Of a stretch of 64,000 nucleotides of DNA, positions 34,314 through 46,168 are shown piece by piece. This DNA is from Rotaria sp. Silwood1 (Eukaryota; Rotifera; Eurotatoria; Philodinida; Philodinidae). Positions within the stretch are counted from its first letter, which is position 1. Every line of letters starts with the position of its first letter. A program made the translations under genes and the position numbers. The notes under the pieces were generated by a model. It was given only the letters and a program-made list of their open reading frames with translations, was not told the DNA's origin and did not search any database. The DNA lies in contig CAJNOP010000024.1 of NCBI GenBank assembly GCA_905250075.1, forward strand, positions 244,508 to 308,507, given 5' to 3'.

Positions 34314-35555
34314 ATGCCGTCGTATGCAACACCATTGAAACTGGGTCCTTTACTCTTAAAAAATCGTGTTATTATGGCATCAATAACACGTGATCGAAAT
34401 CTTATTCCTGGTCGACTTCAAATAGAATATTATACACAACGTGCTGGTGCTGGTCTTATTCTTAGTGAAGGTACATTGATCGAAGAACTTGGTTCTGAAT
34501 GGAGTAATGCACGTAAGTAGCTCATGTTTATTGTTTTTTAATATTATCAATAATGTATATTAAAAGTATAGCTGGTATTTATACAAATGAACAAAAAGCT
34601 GGTTGGAAGAAAGTTGTTGATAGTGTTCATGCTCGTCAAGGTTTAATGTATCTTCAGTTATGGCATATTGGACGAGTAGCTCATCCACTTCTTCAAAATG
34701 GTCGCCCAAATGTCGGACCATCAGCGATAGCAGCACAAGGTGGTAAATTTCCACAAATACCAGGTGAATCTGGATATGTTGTACCAGAAGAAATTAAAGA
34801 CCCTACACATTATATCTCGTTGTATAAAAAAGCTGCTGAAAGAGCTAAAGAAGCTGGATTCGATGGAGTCGAATTACATAGGTAACATAACTTATTTATG
34901 TTTTCGTTCGTTCAGACAGAAAGATATTTTTTCAATTAGTGCACATGGTTATTTGCCTCATCAATTTATTGATAATACATCAAATCATCGAACAGATCAA
35001 TGGGGAGGATCAGTAGAAAATCGTTGTCGATTTCCATTACGTATTATTGATGAAATATCTCGTGTTTATGGCAATGATCGTGTTGGTATTAAACTATCGC
35101 CTGGTGGTGGTTATAATGATATGGGTATGACTGACAATGATACAGCTGAAACCTATGGATATCTTATCAAAGAATTAAATGCTCGACGTCTTGCATATAT
35201 ACAATTAGCACGTCGTTGGGCTCTTGCAGATCCAGTAAATCGTGGAAAAAATGTTGATATATTTCAATGGCGAGATTTAATCAATTCCAAACATACAGCA
35301 TTTTTTATTAATACAGATTTTAATAGTGAAGAAGGTGCAAACGCATTAAAATCTGGTATGGCTGATGCAATTGTATTTGGCCGATTGTATGTTTCAAATC
35401 CAGATCTAGCTGAACGTTTGATTAAAAATCAAGAATTAAATACGAACTTAAATTGGAAAGCTTTGTGTGGTGGTGGAGCAGAGGGTTATACAGATTATCC
35501 AACATATGAACAGCAAAAACTACAACAATTTTTATTTAATAAAGAATATTTTTAG
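34314..35555 (+). CDS. Old Yellow Enzyme family NADH:flavin oxidoreductase
   Basis: Three exons in phase: 34314-34512, 34572-34881 and 34940-35555, with introns of 59 and 58 bp, giving 374 aa. OYEs are FMN-dependent ene-reductases that reduce activated C=C bonds, nitro compounds or nitrate esters using NAD(P)H. The family pattern is intact: PLKLGPLLLKNRVIMASITR at the N-terminus, QLWHIGRVAHP, then a His-His pair about residues 169 and 172 (LH-SAHGYLPHQF), RTDQWGGSVENRCRF, and the FMN-phosphate region FGRLYVSNPDLAERL. The usual AGGF-like strand before the phosphate site is replaced by NTDFNSEEG. Many animals lack this family, whereas bacteria, fungi and plants have it, so a foreign origin followed by intron gain is plausible. 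No targeting signal is seen, so it is presumed cytosolic. Confidence 0.92.
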
Positions 35556-36675
35556 TTTTAGTTGAAAAATGATTATAAATAAATGTTATTTTAATCAAAA
35601 ATAGAGTATCAAGGTTCATAAACAACGTTGCCATTAGATTGAAACTAATGTATTATATTTGCCATCTTAGTTCCTTCTTTAGGGTTTTTTTTCTCGTTCT
35701 GTTCGTGTTGTTCTTCATTTTCCTTCGTCCGCTTGTTCACCTCCAGACTTTGACGAGTCTATATAGTGTGAAGAAAAAAAAGTGGGATGCATCAGAGAAT
35801 CGACTAGTAAACGCATGCGTAATGAGATCTCTTTTCTTTTCTTGCGCGTTCTTTCCTCTAGCTATGAGCTTATTCGATATGCTGCCAGCCATCCATGAGG
35901 TCTATTGCTGATGTTGAATAGTGCAAAAAAAATTGTGCGCGTGATCTCCGTTGACTTGATGCATTATTTTACAACGCATCAGATTTTCTTTTTTCTTAGT
36001 CCTTAGTGGAATACTCAATAAGATAGCAAAAAAAAAACGAAAAGAGAATGTCCTTGAATACAAGTTGCGGTTTTTTTCTATTTTTTTCTTTACTAATCAA
36101 TAGACATTTAATATTGATGAAATTGCAAAATATATGCGTCATTCTCTTTTTTTTTCTTTGTATTTATTGCAAATACGTATCAGATGACTCTTATAAGAAA
36201 GAGAATCATTTGATGACTTGAGACAAATTCTTGAGTTGTTGTTCTCTTATTGATATGTTGTTGTTCTTAATCTTTTTTTTTTTTCGTTTTTTTTCCTGCT
36301 CTATATGTACGAGTGGCGTCGATCATATGAACGAGAGCACGAGCGAAACTCGTGAGTAGAGACAATCCCTGTTCTTTTCATTTATCCGTCTTCGTTCTTC
36401 TCATTTTTTCTGTCCTGAGCTCTATTATAAGCCTATACATTCGTGCATACATACATCACATACAAATACTAAACAAAAAAGCCAAAAAAAAAGAAAAGAA
36501 AAACCGGTTATTTGGTCCGACCTTCGTTTCAAAATCAAACTTTTGTTGTTGTCTAAGCACATTCTATTGACTTGCCTTGCTGATTACCTTAGTAGTTAAA
36601 TATCATCGAATCTTATTTATCATTTTTGTTAATCAATATCATAGAATATCAACATAAAAAAAATAGAAACAAACG
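35556..36675. other. Intergenic region
   Basis: T-rich and A-rich 5' region of the F-box gene. Short open frames at 35639-35911 and 36352-36570 are low-complexity Phe/Leu/Lys frames and are not supported as genes. Confidence 0.45.
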
Positions 36676-37838
36676 ATGCCATTTATTGGACGAGATTGGC
36701 GTGCATATGGTGAAAAATGGACAAAAACTGATATTGGTTCATGGGAACGGCCAAGACGACTTTCATTATCTAGTTCAGTAAGTTTTAATATTTTTCGTTG
36801 TTTGATTATAATCATATGTCCTCGATATAGTCAATAAACTTAAATTCAAGTTTATCGGATATATTCAATGCACTTGAAATAGCTAATTCAGTTAGTAATA
36901 TTCGACGCTTTAATTATATTGCTAAAGTAAGTTAATGAGAATTTGTCGTAGCTTATTGTATACTTTACGTTGAAATCAAGGTCGTCCAAATCTTATTCAA
37001 AGAAAAATTAGGTGAATTAAGTGGTAATGCTCAACGTTCTTTATTTCAAGTTATTGAACGAATGATTGATATGGGTATCATTTAAATAATATGTATTTTT
37101 AAAATTTCGACTTCAATTTTGTTATATATTTAGTTCTTAAAACTGGAGATAATATATCATTAATACAGCGAATAGTTACACAATTTCATAATTCAATAAA
37201 ATCTGCATATCCATTTTATTATTATATTGGTTCAGCTCCATTATGGCAACGACATATTAAAATGTTAACGAGAATGCAAGAAACAATAAAACAAGTTCAA
37301 ACAAATATGATAAAAACCGATGAAGATAATAGTAAATTAACATTTGATTATCTTCCAGTTGATATGCAACGAGAAGTTATAAGTCGTTTAGATAATGGTA
37401 CAGATATAGTTAATGTTGGAATGATTAATTCAAATTTATATAGAGTATCACAAGAATTACTTATTTGGCGTCAATTATGTCTTTATCATTTTGGTGGTGA
37501 TACACAAAATAGTAATAATTCTAAACTAGGAGAAAAAATTCTTGGATTAATGAGAAAACAACAAGATGATATTGATACAAATAATATTGATTGGAAAACA
37601 GCTTATTTTAAATTAAAAAGACAATATGGCCTTCGTGAAGTTTATGCTGAAATGATACATCAATGTCAATTATGTAAATGTCTTTTTTGGCAGGTTTGTT
37701 TTATTGTTGTATTATTATTTATTTATTGATGTAAAACTTTATTTTTTCTAGGATTCTGATCATTCATGTCCATATGATACACTTCCACCTTCAACAATAC
37801 CAATAACACCTAGAAAACTTGTTACTATATTAGTATAA
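36676..37838 (+). CDS. FBXO32: F-box protein of the FBXO25/FBXO32 (atrogin-1) type
   Basis: Five exons in phase: 36676-36777, 36831-36926, 36981-37074, 37134-37693 and 37752-37838, giving 312 aa (human FBXO32 is 355). FBXO25/32 are substrate receptors of SCF ubiquitin ligases. Matches in order are MPFIGRDWRAYGEKWTKT at the N-terminus, RRFNYIAK, the leucine-rich central part with SLIQRIV, the F-box about 185-230 (FDYLPVDMQREVISRL, LLIWRQLCLYHF), WKTAYFKLKRQYG, and the Cys/His-rich end QCQLCKCLFW...DSDHSCP. The C-terminus is shorter than in vertebrates and lacks the PDZ-binding tail. Which of FBXO25 or FBXO32 it represents cannot be decided. Confidence 0.88.
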
Positions 37839-38551
37839 TTGATAAATGTATAGTGTTGATGTAAATACTAAACAATCAATCATCGACACAGAATTGACTG
37901 ACGAAGGAATATTTTCAATTGATCAATAATCGGTTTTGAATTCGATCTGAATGCATAATGTAGAGTTCATTTAAGTATAGGAAATCTCAAAATGACAAGT
38001 CTTCTGTCCATAGTTATAGATATTTTACTGAAATTTCAGCCTCAGGCATGATGCATACAAAATCTCAAGTCAAAATACGGTCATTCGATTTGTTGGTATA
38101 TACAAAGTCAGAGTCTAAAATTCTGGTAAACCCTGGACAAACGGCCTAAGGAAACTTGCCCTTGTGAGATTTTTCATATGTTACTAGATTTTACCTTTCA
38201 CACAGAGTTCGAATTCAAAAGCAATAAATCAGTTGAAAACCTTTCTTCATGAAACATTGATATTTGCGTTCGCTGCAGCATTGAGACACCAACTCTATCA
38301 CAATATGTCCTTTTTGTAGCAATATATTCCAATACTTCAGTGGACTGAAACTGTACATTCCTATTATAATTCCTGAACATAGAAGGTGTTATTTTGTGCA
38401 ATGATATATTTTTGTTTCGGTGTATTTTCCTTTTCTTCTTCAATTATAATTTAGCATCTTGTTTATATGACAGTGTTATATATATTGTACATATCTTTTT
38501 TCTTCTTTTTGGCTAAATAAACAGTATGAACAAAAAAAAAAAAAATAGATA
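37839..38551. other. Convergent intergenic region with foldback copy E
   Basis: Separates the F-box gene and the following minus-strand gene. It is largely occupied by a foldback element (37895-38262). No gene seen. Confidence 0.45.
37895..38262. mobile_element. Foldback MITE-like element, copy E
   Basis: The left arm (~37899-37955, with ATTTTCAATTGATCAATAAT and TTTTGAATTCGATCTG) is the imperfect reverse complement of the right arm (38201-38255, with AGAGTTCGAATTCAAAAGC and AATAAATCAGTTGAAAACC). The right arm resembles the right arms of copies A, B and D (AAGCAAT..ATCA.TT....ACCTTTTCTCATG). No protein is encoded. Confidence 0.6.
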
Positions 38552-39583
38552 TTACATGAGAGGAAGTGTTCGCATTGAATTGGATGAAAAATTATTTTTT
38601 ATTAACCATTGACGAGTTTGTACTCGATTTGAATATGCAACTGATGATGGACAAAGAATAGTTGGTAGTTTTGGTTTAATTTCTTTAATTAGATTAGTTG
38701 AAGGAACGTGTTCGATTGGTAGAGCTGGTTGATCGATAATTATTGGTGTAACATCAGTTTGAGTTGCTTGTTTTATTTTTGACAGTTTTTGTCGTGTTGG
38801 TGAAGGATTTAAACTCATTACATTTTTTATTTGTTTTGAAGTTGTAGGAAATCTTATTGCTGTATTTCGTTTTCGTTGATTACGAGTAAGTGAAGGACGA
38901 GATGATATAGCATCGGATGTAATGATTTTTGATTGTTTTGGTTCAATACGATAACCAACTATTTCACTAATTTGATTATAATCTGGCCATTTTTCATAGA
39001 CTTTATTTGCACGTTTATCAGTAGATGAAACAGATGAAACACTTAAACGTCTTTGTTGATCTTTTTTTATTGACGATAATGATTGATTACTAAAAGATAA
39101 TAAAGAATTATAGATATTTTTATTTATTTTATTATAATACTTTTCTTTGTTTTCATTTGATATTGTATATGAACTTTCAGATAAATATTGTGTTAATTCT
39201 TTTACTATAGGTATACTATTATCTAATTTCGATGATGATTCAATTTCAAATATTGGATCAGCTTTTCGATAGATAGTCGAAGCATATTCGATTCGAGGTA
39301 TTGAATGTTTAATTGTTTGTAAAGAATATTCACTGTTTATTGCTTTTATTAGTTTAACGTCGGGAGTTTTTTCAATAGAATTTGAATCAAATTGACGATT
39401 AAATAATTGTTTATGAAGAGTATGCAGTTTATGGCATTCATTTATATTTGATGCTAACTGATTTTGACGTCGAAGACGAACTTCATGTAAATGTTTTTTT
39501 GCTTCAGCCCATGTAATTGTTGATTTGATTGGATTTTGATATGATGAGAAAATCTCACGACACGGATACTCAACTTTCAACAT
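38552..39583 (-). CDS. Uncharacterised 343-aa protein
   Basis: Single exon with a coherent composition along its length and a normal ATG and stop. I do not recognise it. Visible features are a basic helical N-terminal stretch (about 25-60, AEAKKHLHEVRLRRQNQ), a Ser-rich middle with RRLSVSSVSSTDKRANK, a VYEKWPDYNQISEIVGYRI patch about 195-215, and Pro/Ser/Lys-rich disordered ends. There is no signal peptide, membrane segment or enzyme motif. The Arg/Lys-rich and short-linear-motif character could suit a cytoskeletal or ciliary scaffold, but this is a guess. It could be lineage-specific. Confidence 0.65.
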   Translation of the reverse strand: MLKVEYPCREIFSSYQNPIKSTITWAEAKKHLHEVRLRRQNQLASNINECHKLHTLHKQLFNRQFDSNSIEKTPDVKLIKAINSEYSLQTIKHSIPRIEYASTIYRKADPIFEIESSSKLDNSIPIVKELTQYLSESSYTISNENKEKYYNKINKNIYNSLLSFSNQSLSSIKKDQQRRLSVSSVSSTDKRANKVYEKWPDYNQISEIVGYRIEPKQSKIITSDAISSRPSLTRNQRKRNTAIRFPTTSKQIKNVMSLNPSPTRQKLSKIKQATQTDVTPIIIDQPALPIEHVPSTNLIKEIKPKLPTILCPSSVAYSNRVQTRQWLIKNNFSSNSMRTLPLM

Positions 39584-42500
39584 AAATGGCGCCTATCACT
39601 TAATATAATACATTAGTGAGAGAAAAAAAATCTTTGAATGACAAACAATGAAAAGAAATTTTGTGTTGTTGGATACTATCGAATCGGAAATAGAGTCTTG
39701 AAGGCAAATGAAGTAGTACAGCTGCAAGTCACTTTATTTCTCGTTCGCTTTGCAACACAATAATAGATGTTATTGTGCATCTATGTTAATCGAACGGCTT
39801 TTTTTTCTTTATTTGCCTTTTTTTTCATCATCATCACCATCATCATCATTATTACATAGAAGTTTTATTTTTCTTCTCTTCATAAACATATATGATTTCC
39901 ACTTAATCGATGTTAAATTTATAATTCAAAATAGATGCAATCTTATTAGAACAAAATTTCTATTTCGTTTTAACTGTACCTTCTAATAGATGTTTTCCAT
40001 GTGAACGATTTCAGTTGTTTTAATTAAGAATAGAAGATCTATTCGATCAAAAACTATAGAATCTAATGTAAACAAGCGACTGAATACATTAGAAATATGT
40101 TAAAAGTGCTTAAGCACTTTATTATTATTTTTTCAAAATAAAATATAAATTAAATTGCATTCGGATATTATTGTTTAAATATTAATTTTATTCTATCAAA
40201 GATATTCAATATAGAACTATGCTAGTGTAATTTCATTGACAATTAGAAAGAAAAGAGAAATCATTCAAACTGAAATCCTAGCAAATCGAACATATATCAT
40301 CTCTTTTCTAGAGACGTTTAGGCTTGCATATTGTCAGTATTTTATCCAAGTTTTCACTTCTGAAGAGACTTCAATAGGGTGACCCTGACCTCCAGAGAGG
40401 TGTTACGAGAGCCTGTCAGGTACGAGTCTGGAATATTTGGACTAGACTATTTATATGCGTAGCTCTCCTGACCATCACGTCGGATAAAACACTGTCTATA
40501 GCGATCCTTTATCTAATCTTGATTGTATTTATCAACAGTTTTTGTTTTATTTTAAATAATTATTTACAACTTGATTATATCAGAAAAATGCAAAGCATTA
40601 ACCATCGAATTTATATTGTGATGGCTAATTATACAAATTATATATAATGCATATTTAGACAACTAGTCGAAAGAAATTTTTATTTGATCAAATAGGTTTT
40701 TATGCTAAATAATTTTCATTGCTGAATTATTACTCAACAAATAAATGATTTTATTGAAAAGTATCTTTATAAAATTTGAAAAATGATTAAACAATCTTTT
40801 GCAATTTTATTATATTTGAAAGCAGAATGTTTGTTTTTATATATTTAGCACATTCTGACAATAACGTGTTCTATTCCCGTGTATTTTATATCTTCTTTTT
40901 TTTATTCTAAATAATTAACTGGTAAAGTACGGTAAATCTAAAATCAACAAGATATTAAATATATTGATCACAAAAATACAATTTGATCTGTTCTTGTATT
41001 ACAAAAAAAAAAGAACGAATTACATTTTCCGTTAGTTGTATTAATTTTTATATTAGCCATCAGATCGAGTTCTGACATTTTGCCAATTCTAGATTTCTTA
41101 AAAAGAATAAATATCATCTAAATTTGAAATATAACACTACTCAAATAATCAACTAAATTAAATTTCCAATATAGCCAATTCAATCTCAGCTGCCAATACA
41201 GCTCGTTACAAAGGTAATCTTTATAATTACCAATACATATCATTTCATTATATATTTCACGACCTACAAACTCTTCAACAATTGTTCAACATCATATGTC
41301 AATAATAATGATTTTGAATTTATAGAATTGAATATGAACCTTAATTCTTTGTTATTATAGCTGGACTAATTTTGTTAATATGATTTAGAAATAAATGAAT
41401 ACAATTGACTACTAAAAGCCATGAAACAAAGGCATCCATGAAAATAAATAGACAAACTCAGGTGGTCGATAGAGAAGATTTTGCAATCCATGCAACTAAT
41501 GACTTTTGCTGATGTCGCTTGAATTATTACACCCACACCGATTATATAAATTCACTGAACAAAGATTTTGAAAATATCGAAAATAACTTTGTGGAAAACT
41601 TAATCTTGTTGTTTAACATAGACAGATAAGTGATCTAGATATTCATCTTATATCTGCGAGTAACTTTATCTCTACTGACATACTTTCAAACATCATTAAA
41701 GGATGTGCAAATTCAATAATTAAGGAAAGAACTTAAGCGATAACAGTTTTCTTTTATTTGAACGTCTAAATGTTAAGAAAGACTACTGGTACCAAAAATC
41801 ACTCAATATCATAGGTACTGCATACGTTTATCACATTCACTGCTCATCTCATCATTGTTTGTTTTTCAAAGAAGGAAAATCAGGCCTTTTTATGACTTAT
41901 TAGAAAGTTTCTAGAGAACATTTAAACATTGACTTGCGCATGAAAAATAATCGACATTATTTTTCGTATCCATCGACATCTCTTCTTTATTTCTTTTTAA
42001 GAAAAAATTTACAGTTTTCTATCTTGTTTTTATCAAAGTTTATTTACAAAATGGAGTTGTGCATGGAAAAAAGATCAACAAGATGCTCTGTAAAAGCAAC
42101 TGAATATGAACGTCAACCCCAACATTGTTAAACATGTTCGGATTATTGTTCTACGTTACTTTATTTATTGAAATATAACTTACTATATTGTCCAACTTTA
42201 GCAAAAATGCTACAAGAAATAAGTAAACTAAAAGAAACCATAGCATAAATTATCATTTGTATGATGATCGTATAAAGAAATCTAAAATCATTTTTATTAC
42301 TAAAACTCTGATATTATTGTTAACTCTCATTTCATCGGTTTGAAACCGAAAGTAACAATTTGCCGTTTTTTTTTCTTTATAAACTCAATACCAAATACGA
42401 TATTCTCTTCTTGCTCTTTATCAAATACATGTGAATACATAAGATATTATCAGTCTTCGGTATGGAATTAACAATGGAAAGTGGGTGTGGTAGTCATTGG

Positions 42501-42670
42501 CACCTGATCTAATTGATTATTCAATACCTTCATTTTGAAATATAATATCGATAAAAACAAAAATTACTGGGTTCTAAAACAAAAGAATATTTGTTTAGCT
42601 GTGATATAAGCATATAAAACTACTATTTTGACTTACTTGCTTCATTTACACAATCATATCAACCATCAAT
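39584..42670. other. 3.1-kb intergenic region
   Basis: Strongly AT-rich with many stops. A locally GC-richer patch at 40375-40500 contains small inverted words (AGTC...GACT) but no recognised RNA gene. Nothing else supported. Confidence 0.45.
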
Positions 42671-43296
42671 ATGCGTCTAGTTCTTTTATTTTTTGTGCTT
42701 ATTTCAACGATCCAACTAAGTTCTTGTGCATTGACCGTTCTTTCACAACTGTTAGACAAAAATGACTACAATCTAAAATGGAAATATGGTGCTACTCAGA
42801 CAGTTAAATGGATTACTATCCACAATACAGCTAATAAAGCAACAGCTGTTAATGAAGCTAGTTATCTAAATACTCGTCGTGATAATCAATATATATCATT
42901 TCATTATGTAGTTGATAACGTACATGCCCTTCAGCTTCTACCAGACAACACGTAAATTTATTATGATTGAGCATGAATAAGATATGTTTATTTTAATTGT
43001 TATGCTTTAGAAATGGTTGGCATGCAGGTGATGGTAGTGGTGAGGGTAATAAAGCCTCAATTGGTATTGAAATTGCTCAATCAACAAATGATAATATTGC
43101 TATTCGTAATGCATCCATTGAAAATGGTGCTCGATTAGCTGCACGATTACTCAAACGCTTCAATTTTGGTGTTGATCGACTTCGTAAACATCAAGATTGG
43201 AGTGGAAAACATTGTCCACATGATATTCTTGATCGTTATGGTTGGACTAATTTTGTTAATTTAGTTCAGCAAAAAATGAATTCAGGTGACTATTAA
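42671..43296 (+). CDS. Secreted N-acetylmuramoyl-L-alanine amidase (Amidase_2 fold), bacterial type
   Basis: Two exons in phase: 42671-42951 and 43011-43296 (59-bp intron), giving 188 aa. The enzyme cleaves the amide between N-acetylmuramic acid and L-Ala in bacterial peptidoglycan. Residues 1-20 are a signal peptide. The domain follows: KWITIHNTAN with zinc ligand His51, NTRRDNQYISFHYVVDN, NGWHAGDGSGEGNKASIGIE, then RKHQDWSGKHCPHDIL with ligands His154 and Cys162. The wording of these motifs is that of bacterial/prophage amidases (CwlA/XlyA-like) more than of animal PGRPs, which suggests horizontal acquisition with gain of a signal peptide and intron. All catalytic residues are present, so it is probably active, with a role in killing or digesting food bacteria, or in defence. 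Confidence 0.9.
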
Positions 43297-46168
43297 AAGA
43301 TGAAAATAAAAATTTTCTACGTTAATTAATTAACGTTATTGCTTATTTTTAAAAATAAATATAAAATTTATGATTATTTTTGAACTACAAAAATAGAAAT
43401 ACTGGATTTATAGTCAATAATAAGTTCATATTTTAACGGTACTAATATCGCATGTTTGTTCGTACTATCGTTGGTGGTAGCGCCAACGACTTTCGCTTCT
43501 AACTAAAAATGATTGCAGAGTATGTTGTCAACATAAATTGGAATTATTCATTAAAAACAAATCAAATTAAATGAGAAGAAAATTTTCAGAATATAATTTA
43601 CTAATGAACATATATCTCGTAATTAGGACTGATTCGTACTATGTGGCTAGTATAAGTGACTCGGACACATCGACAACGAGTTACTTCTGTGAGTTTTAAT
43701 AAACTTTAAAAATATTCATTCGTTTAGATATGATACATCATCATACAGCACTTTCAAAAAACTACCGATACAGTAGTGGCAGTTATCACATGGGTAGTAT
43801 TATACAAAATGACATGTTATTTCATAGGAAATACTTTAAGTCATATCATAGTCAGTTATTACTTAATGGAAAGAAAACAGTTAATCAAAGTTTAAGAGAA
43901 TGATTAGTTGAACATAACGGAACAGTAAAAATGTTCATGCTGCACGGAAGTGTCAGTGTAGTAGAGTGATGTGGAGAAGTGTCGTGGCACGATATAGGAT
44001 GATTAATAACATCAGATCATATTTGTCTTTGAAGTGTATTCTTTTCTTGACCTTCTCTTTATTATTCTTCTTTCTTTTTTTTCCTGAGTTCCTCTGTAAT
44101 ACCTATTCGTTTCGAATGAGTGATTGCATATTCATAAAGATGTGTCTGATTATCTTGAATCGAAAGATATGACAATAACCATACATCCAACTAATGGTTC
44201 AGATCTGACACTATGCGATTTTTGGTCACTCGACTTAATCACAAAAAATCTAAGCTGTGACTAATGTGATGAACTCTTTAAATAAAGAAGAGTATAGAAA
44301 AAAAGACTCAATAAATGAATTCAACGAATGCAAGTTTGCACGGAAAACCGAGGCCATTTTTTCCAACATGTGATGAAATAAAAACTTTATGAAATTGTTT
44401 GTATATTTCTTTGTTTTTCTGTCGGCACTACTTTCGGTGCATTCTAATATATATAGACGGTTAGGCATTAAAAACAAAGAAGATATTCAAGACGATGATA
44501 TACCTCAAAGCAAATATCGTCTGATCTTATCATTACGTATCACAATAAATAGCTGTTACTGAAATTTTATTACTAGGATATTAGGTGAAGAAGGATGTAA
44601 CAGCTCATGATAATAGTGCGTCGTTTTCACTATCGCTGCATACAGAGAGAAAAACTTTTTTAAAGCTTATCATAACATATGAAAGTGCCTTCGCTACTAC
44701 TTTTAGTGAGATGTAAGTATTTATTTCTTTGTGAAAAAAATGGCACAAGTTAGTGTATGATAGCGTCTTCTAATAGTTTGTTTAATTTTACATTGTAATT
44801 TAGATATCTTGTGACAAAGAACGAACAAGTTTTAGGCATCTGCTTGGATCTTCTAGTAAAACAAATATTAATCTCTGGTCTTAGCTTTTGATAACAAAAA
44901 AAAAAACGATACATACATTTTCATGAAAATACCGAAAAATGAAGTATACTACGCAACATTATCATGAACTTTTCGGAATCTTACGACTATTGTATAACCA
45001 ACACTTTTTTTGCGTCAAAAGATGCGTTGTTTGACACTTTGTAAAAGTATATAACAAAGCATATAAAATAGTCCAAAAAATGGTCGATTCGACGTATTAT
45101 AATAGAATTTTTCGTGTTCTCAAGTAAATCATGACGTGTAGGACATATAGGATTTAATAGCATAGCTTCCGTTCTATTGATTGGTATAATTTGATCATAG
45201 TTTTGATCAAATGCTTGTAATGAAAAAATTCATCATGTGTCACAGATTGGTATTTTGAGTTAAAGTTGAGGATTCTGAGTAACTTTCTATGTTCTTTAAC
45301 AATGGTAAAGTCGTTTTAAAAACAAAGATCTTTCAACAATTATTTTGCCTATGACCCTGTGTACGTCCACTTAAGTAATAAAATGATTTACAGGTCATAT
45401 TGGTATTGACTGTGATCGATTTTTAGGATTCGAATAATGTTTATCTCTCAAACAACGATCTAGGTAAGATGCATTGATTCGCATGACCCGTGAGGACAAC
45501 GTACAGTCGTATGTGTCTACGCTAGAAAGAGAAGAATTGTTACGATGTTTGCTTGAGTTGACACAGCCTGCGAAGCATAGATAATACAATAAGAAGTTTA
45601 TCGAGGCTTACAAAAAAAAAAGCATATTATAAAACAATATTGTCTATATTAGATTTCAACCAATACTTTATTTTCTACTAAGGTTAATCGAGTTTAAAAT
45701 TTATCAAATTTGATGAGTTCAAAAAAAACAAATTTCTAAATGTTCAGTAATGATTAAAAAAGATTAGAATTTCTCTATCATCATAAATCATAATTTCTAT
45801 ATAGACATGAGTATTTTGAAATAATGTCAAATTTAATTACATATGCTGCGTTTGAATCTTGCTAAATCATGCATCAATAGAAATCTGCTTAGTTTCCTAT
45901 ATTTAAAGTCTTAATAAAATCTCGTTAGTTCATATCTTTTTTATTTGTTGTCATGCACAAGGATAATTTTATTCAGAAAATTGCTCTATCTAAAGAATGA
46001 TTGGTAGTTTTTAATCTTTGCTGGCAGCATTAACAAAAGAATGAGTGAGATATAAACATACAAAAATATTTAAAAAATAAATATCTCAGTAAAAAATAAA
46101 ACATTTTTTAAATATTGATGATCTAGTTTAGTTATAGATTTTTACTGCTTACATTGCTCGAAAATAAA
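43297..46168. other. 2.9-kb intergenic region
   Basis: AT-rich. A small perfect hairpin (CGTTGG / CCAACG) lies at 43469-43488. Short frames at 43966, 44250 and 45395 have no recognisable motif and no exon support. Confidence 0.45.

Noticed and set aside
33976-34338. 120-codon open frame before the OYE gene
   Set aside because: No proper start codon, no domain, Lys/Asn/Phe-rich AT composition, and it overlaps the start of the real gene in another frame.
40375-40500. GC-richer patch considered as a hammerhead ribozyme or structured RNA
   Set aside because: The conserved CTGANGA and GAAA core is absent; only short inverted words are seen.
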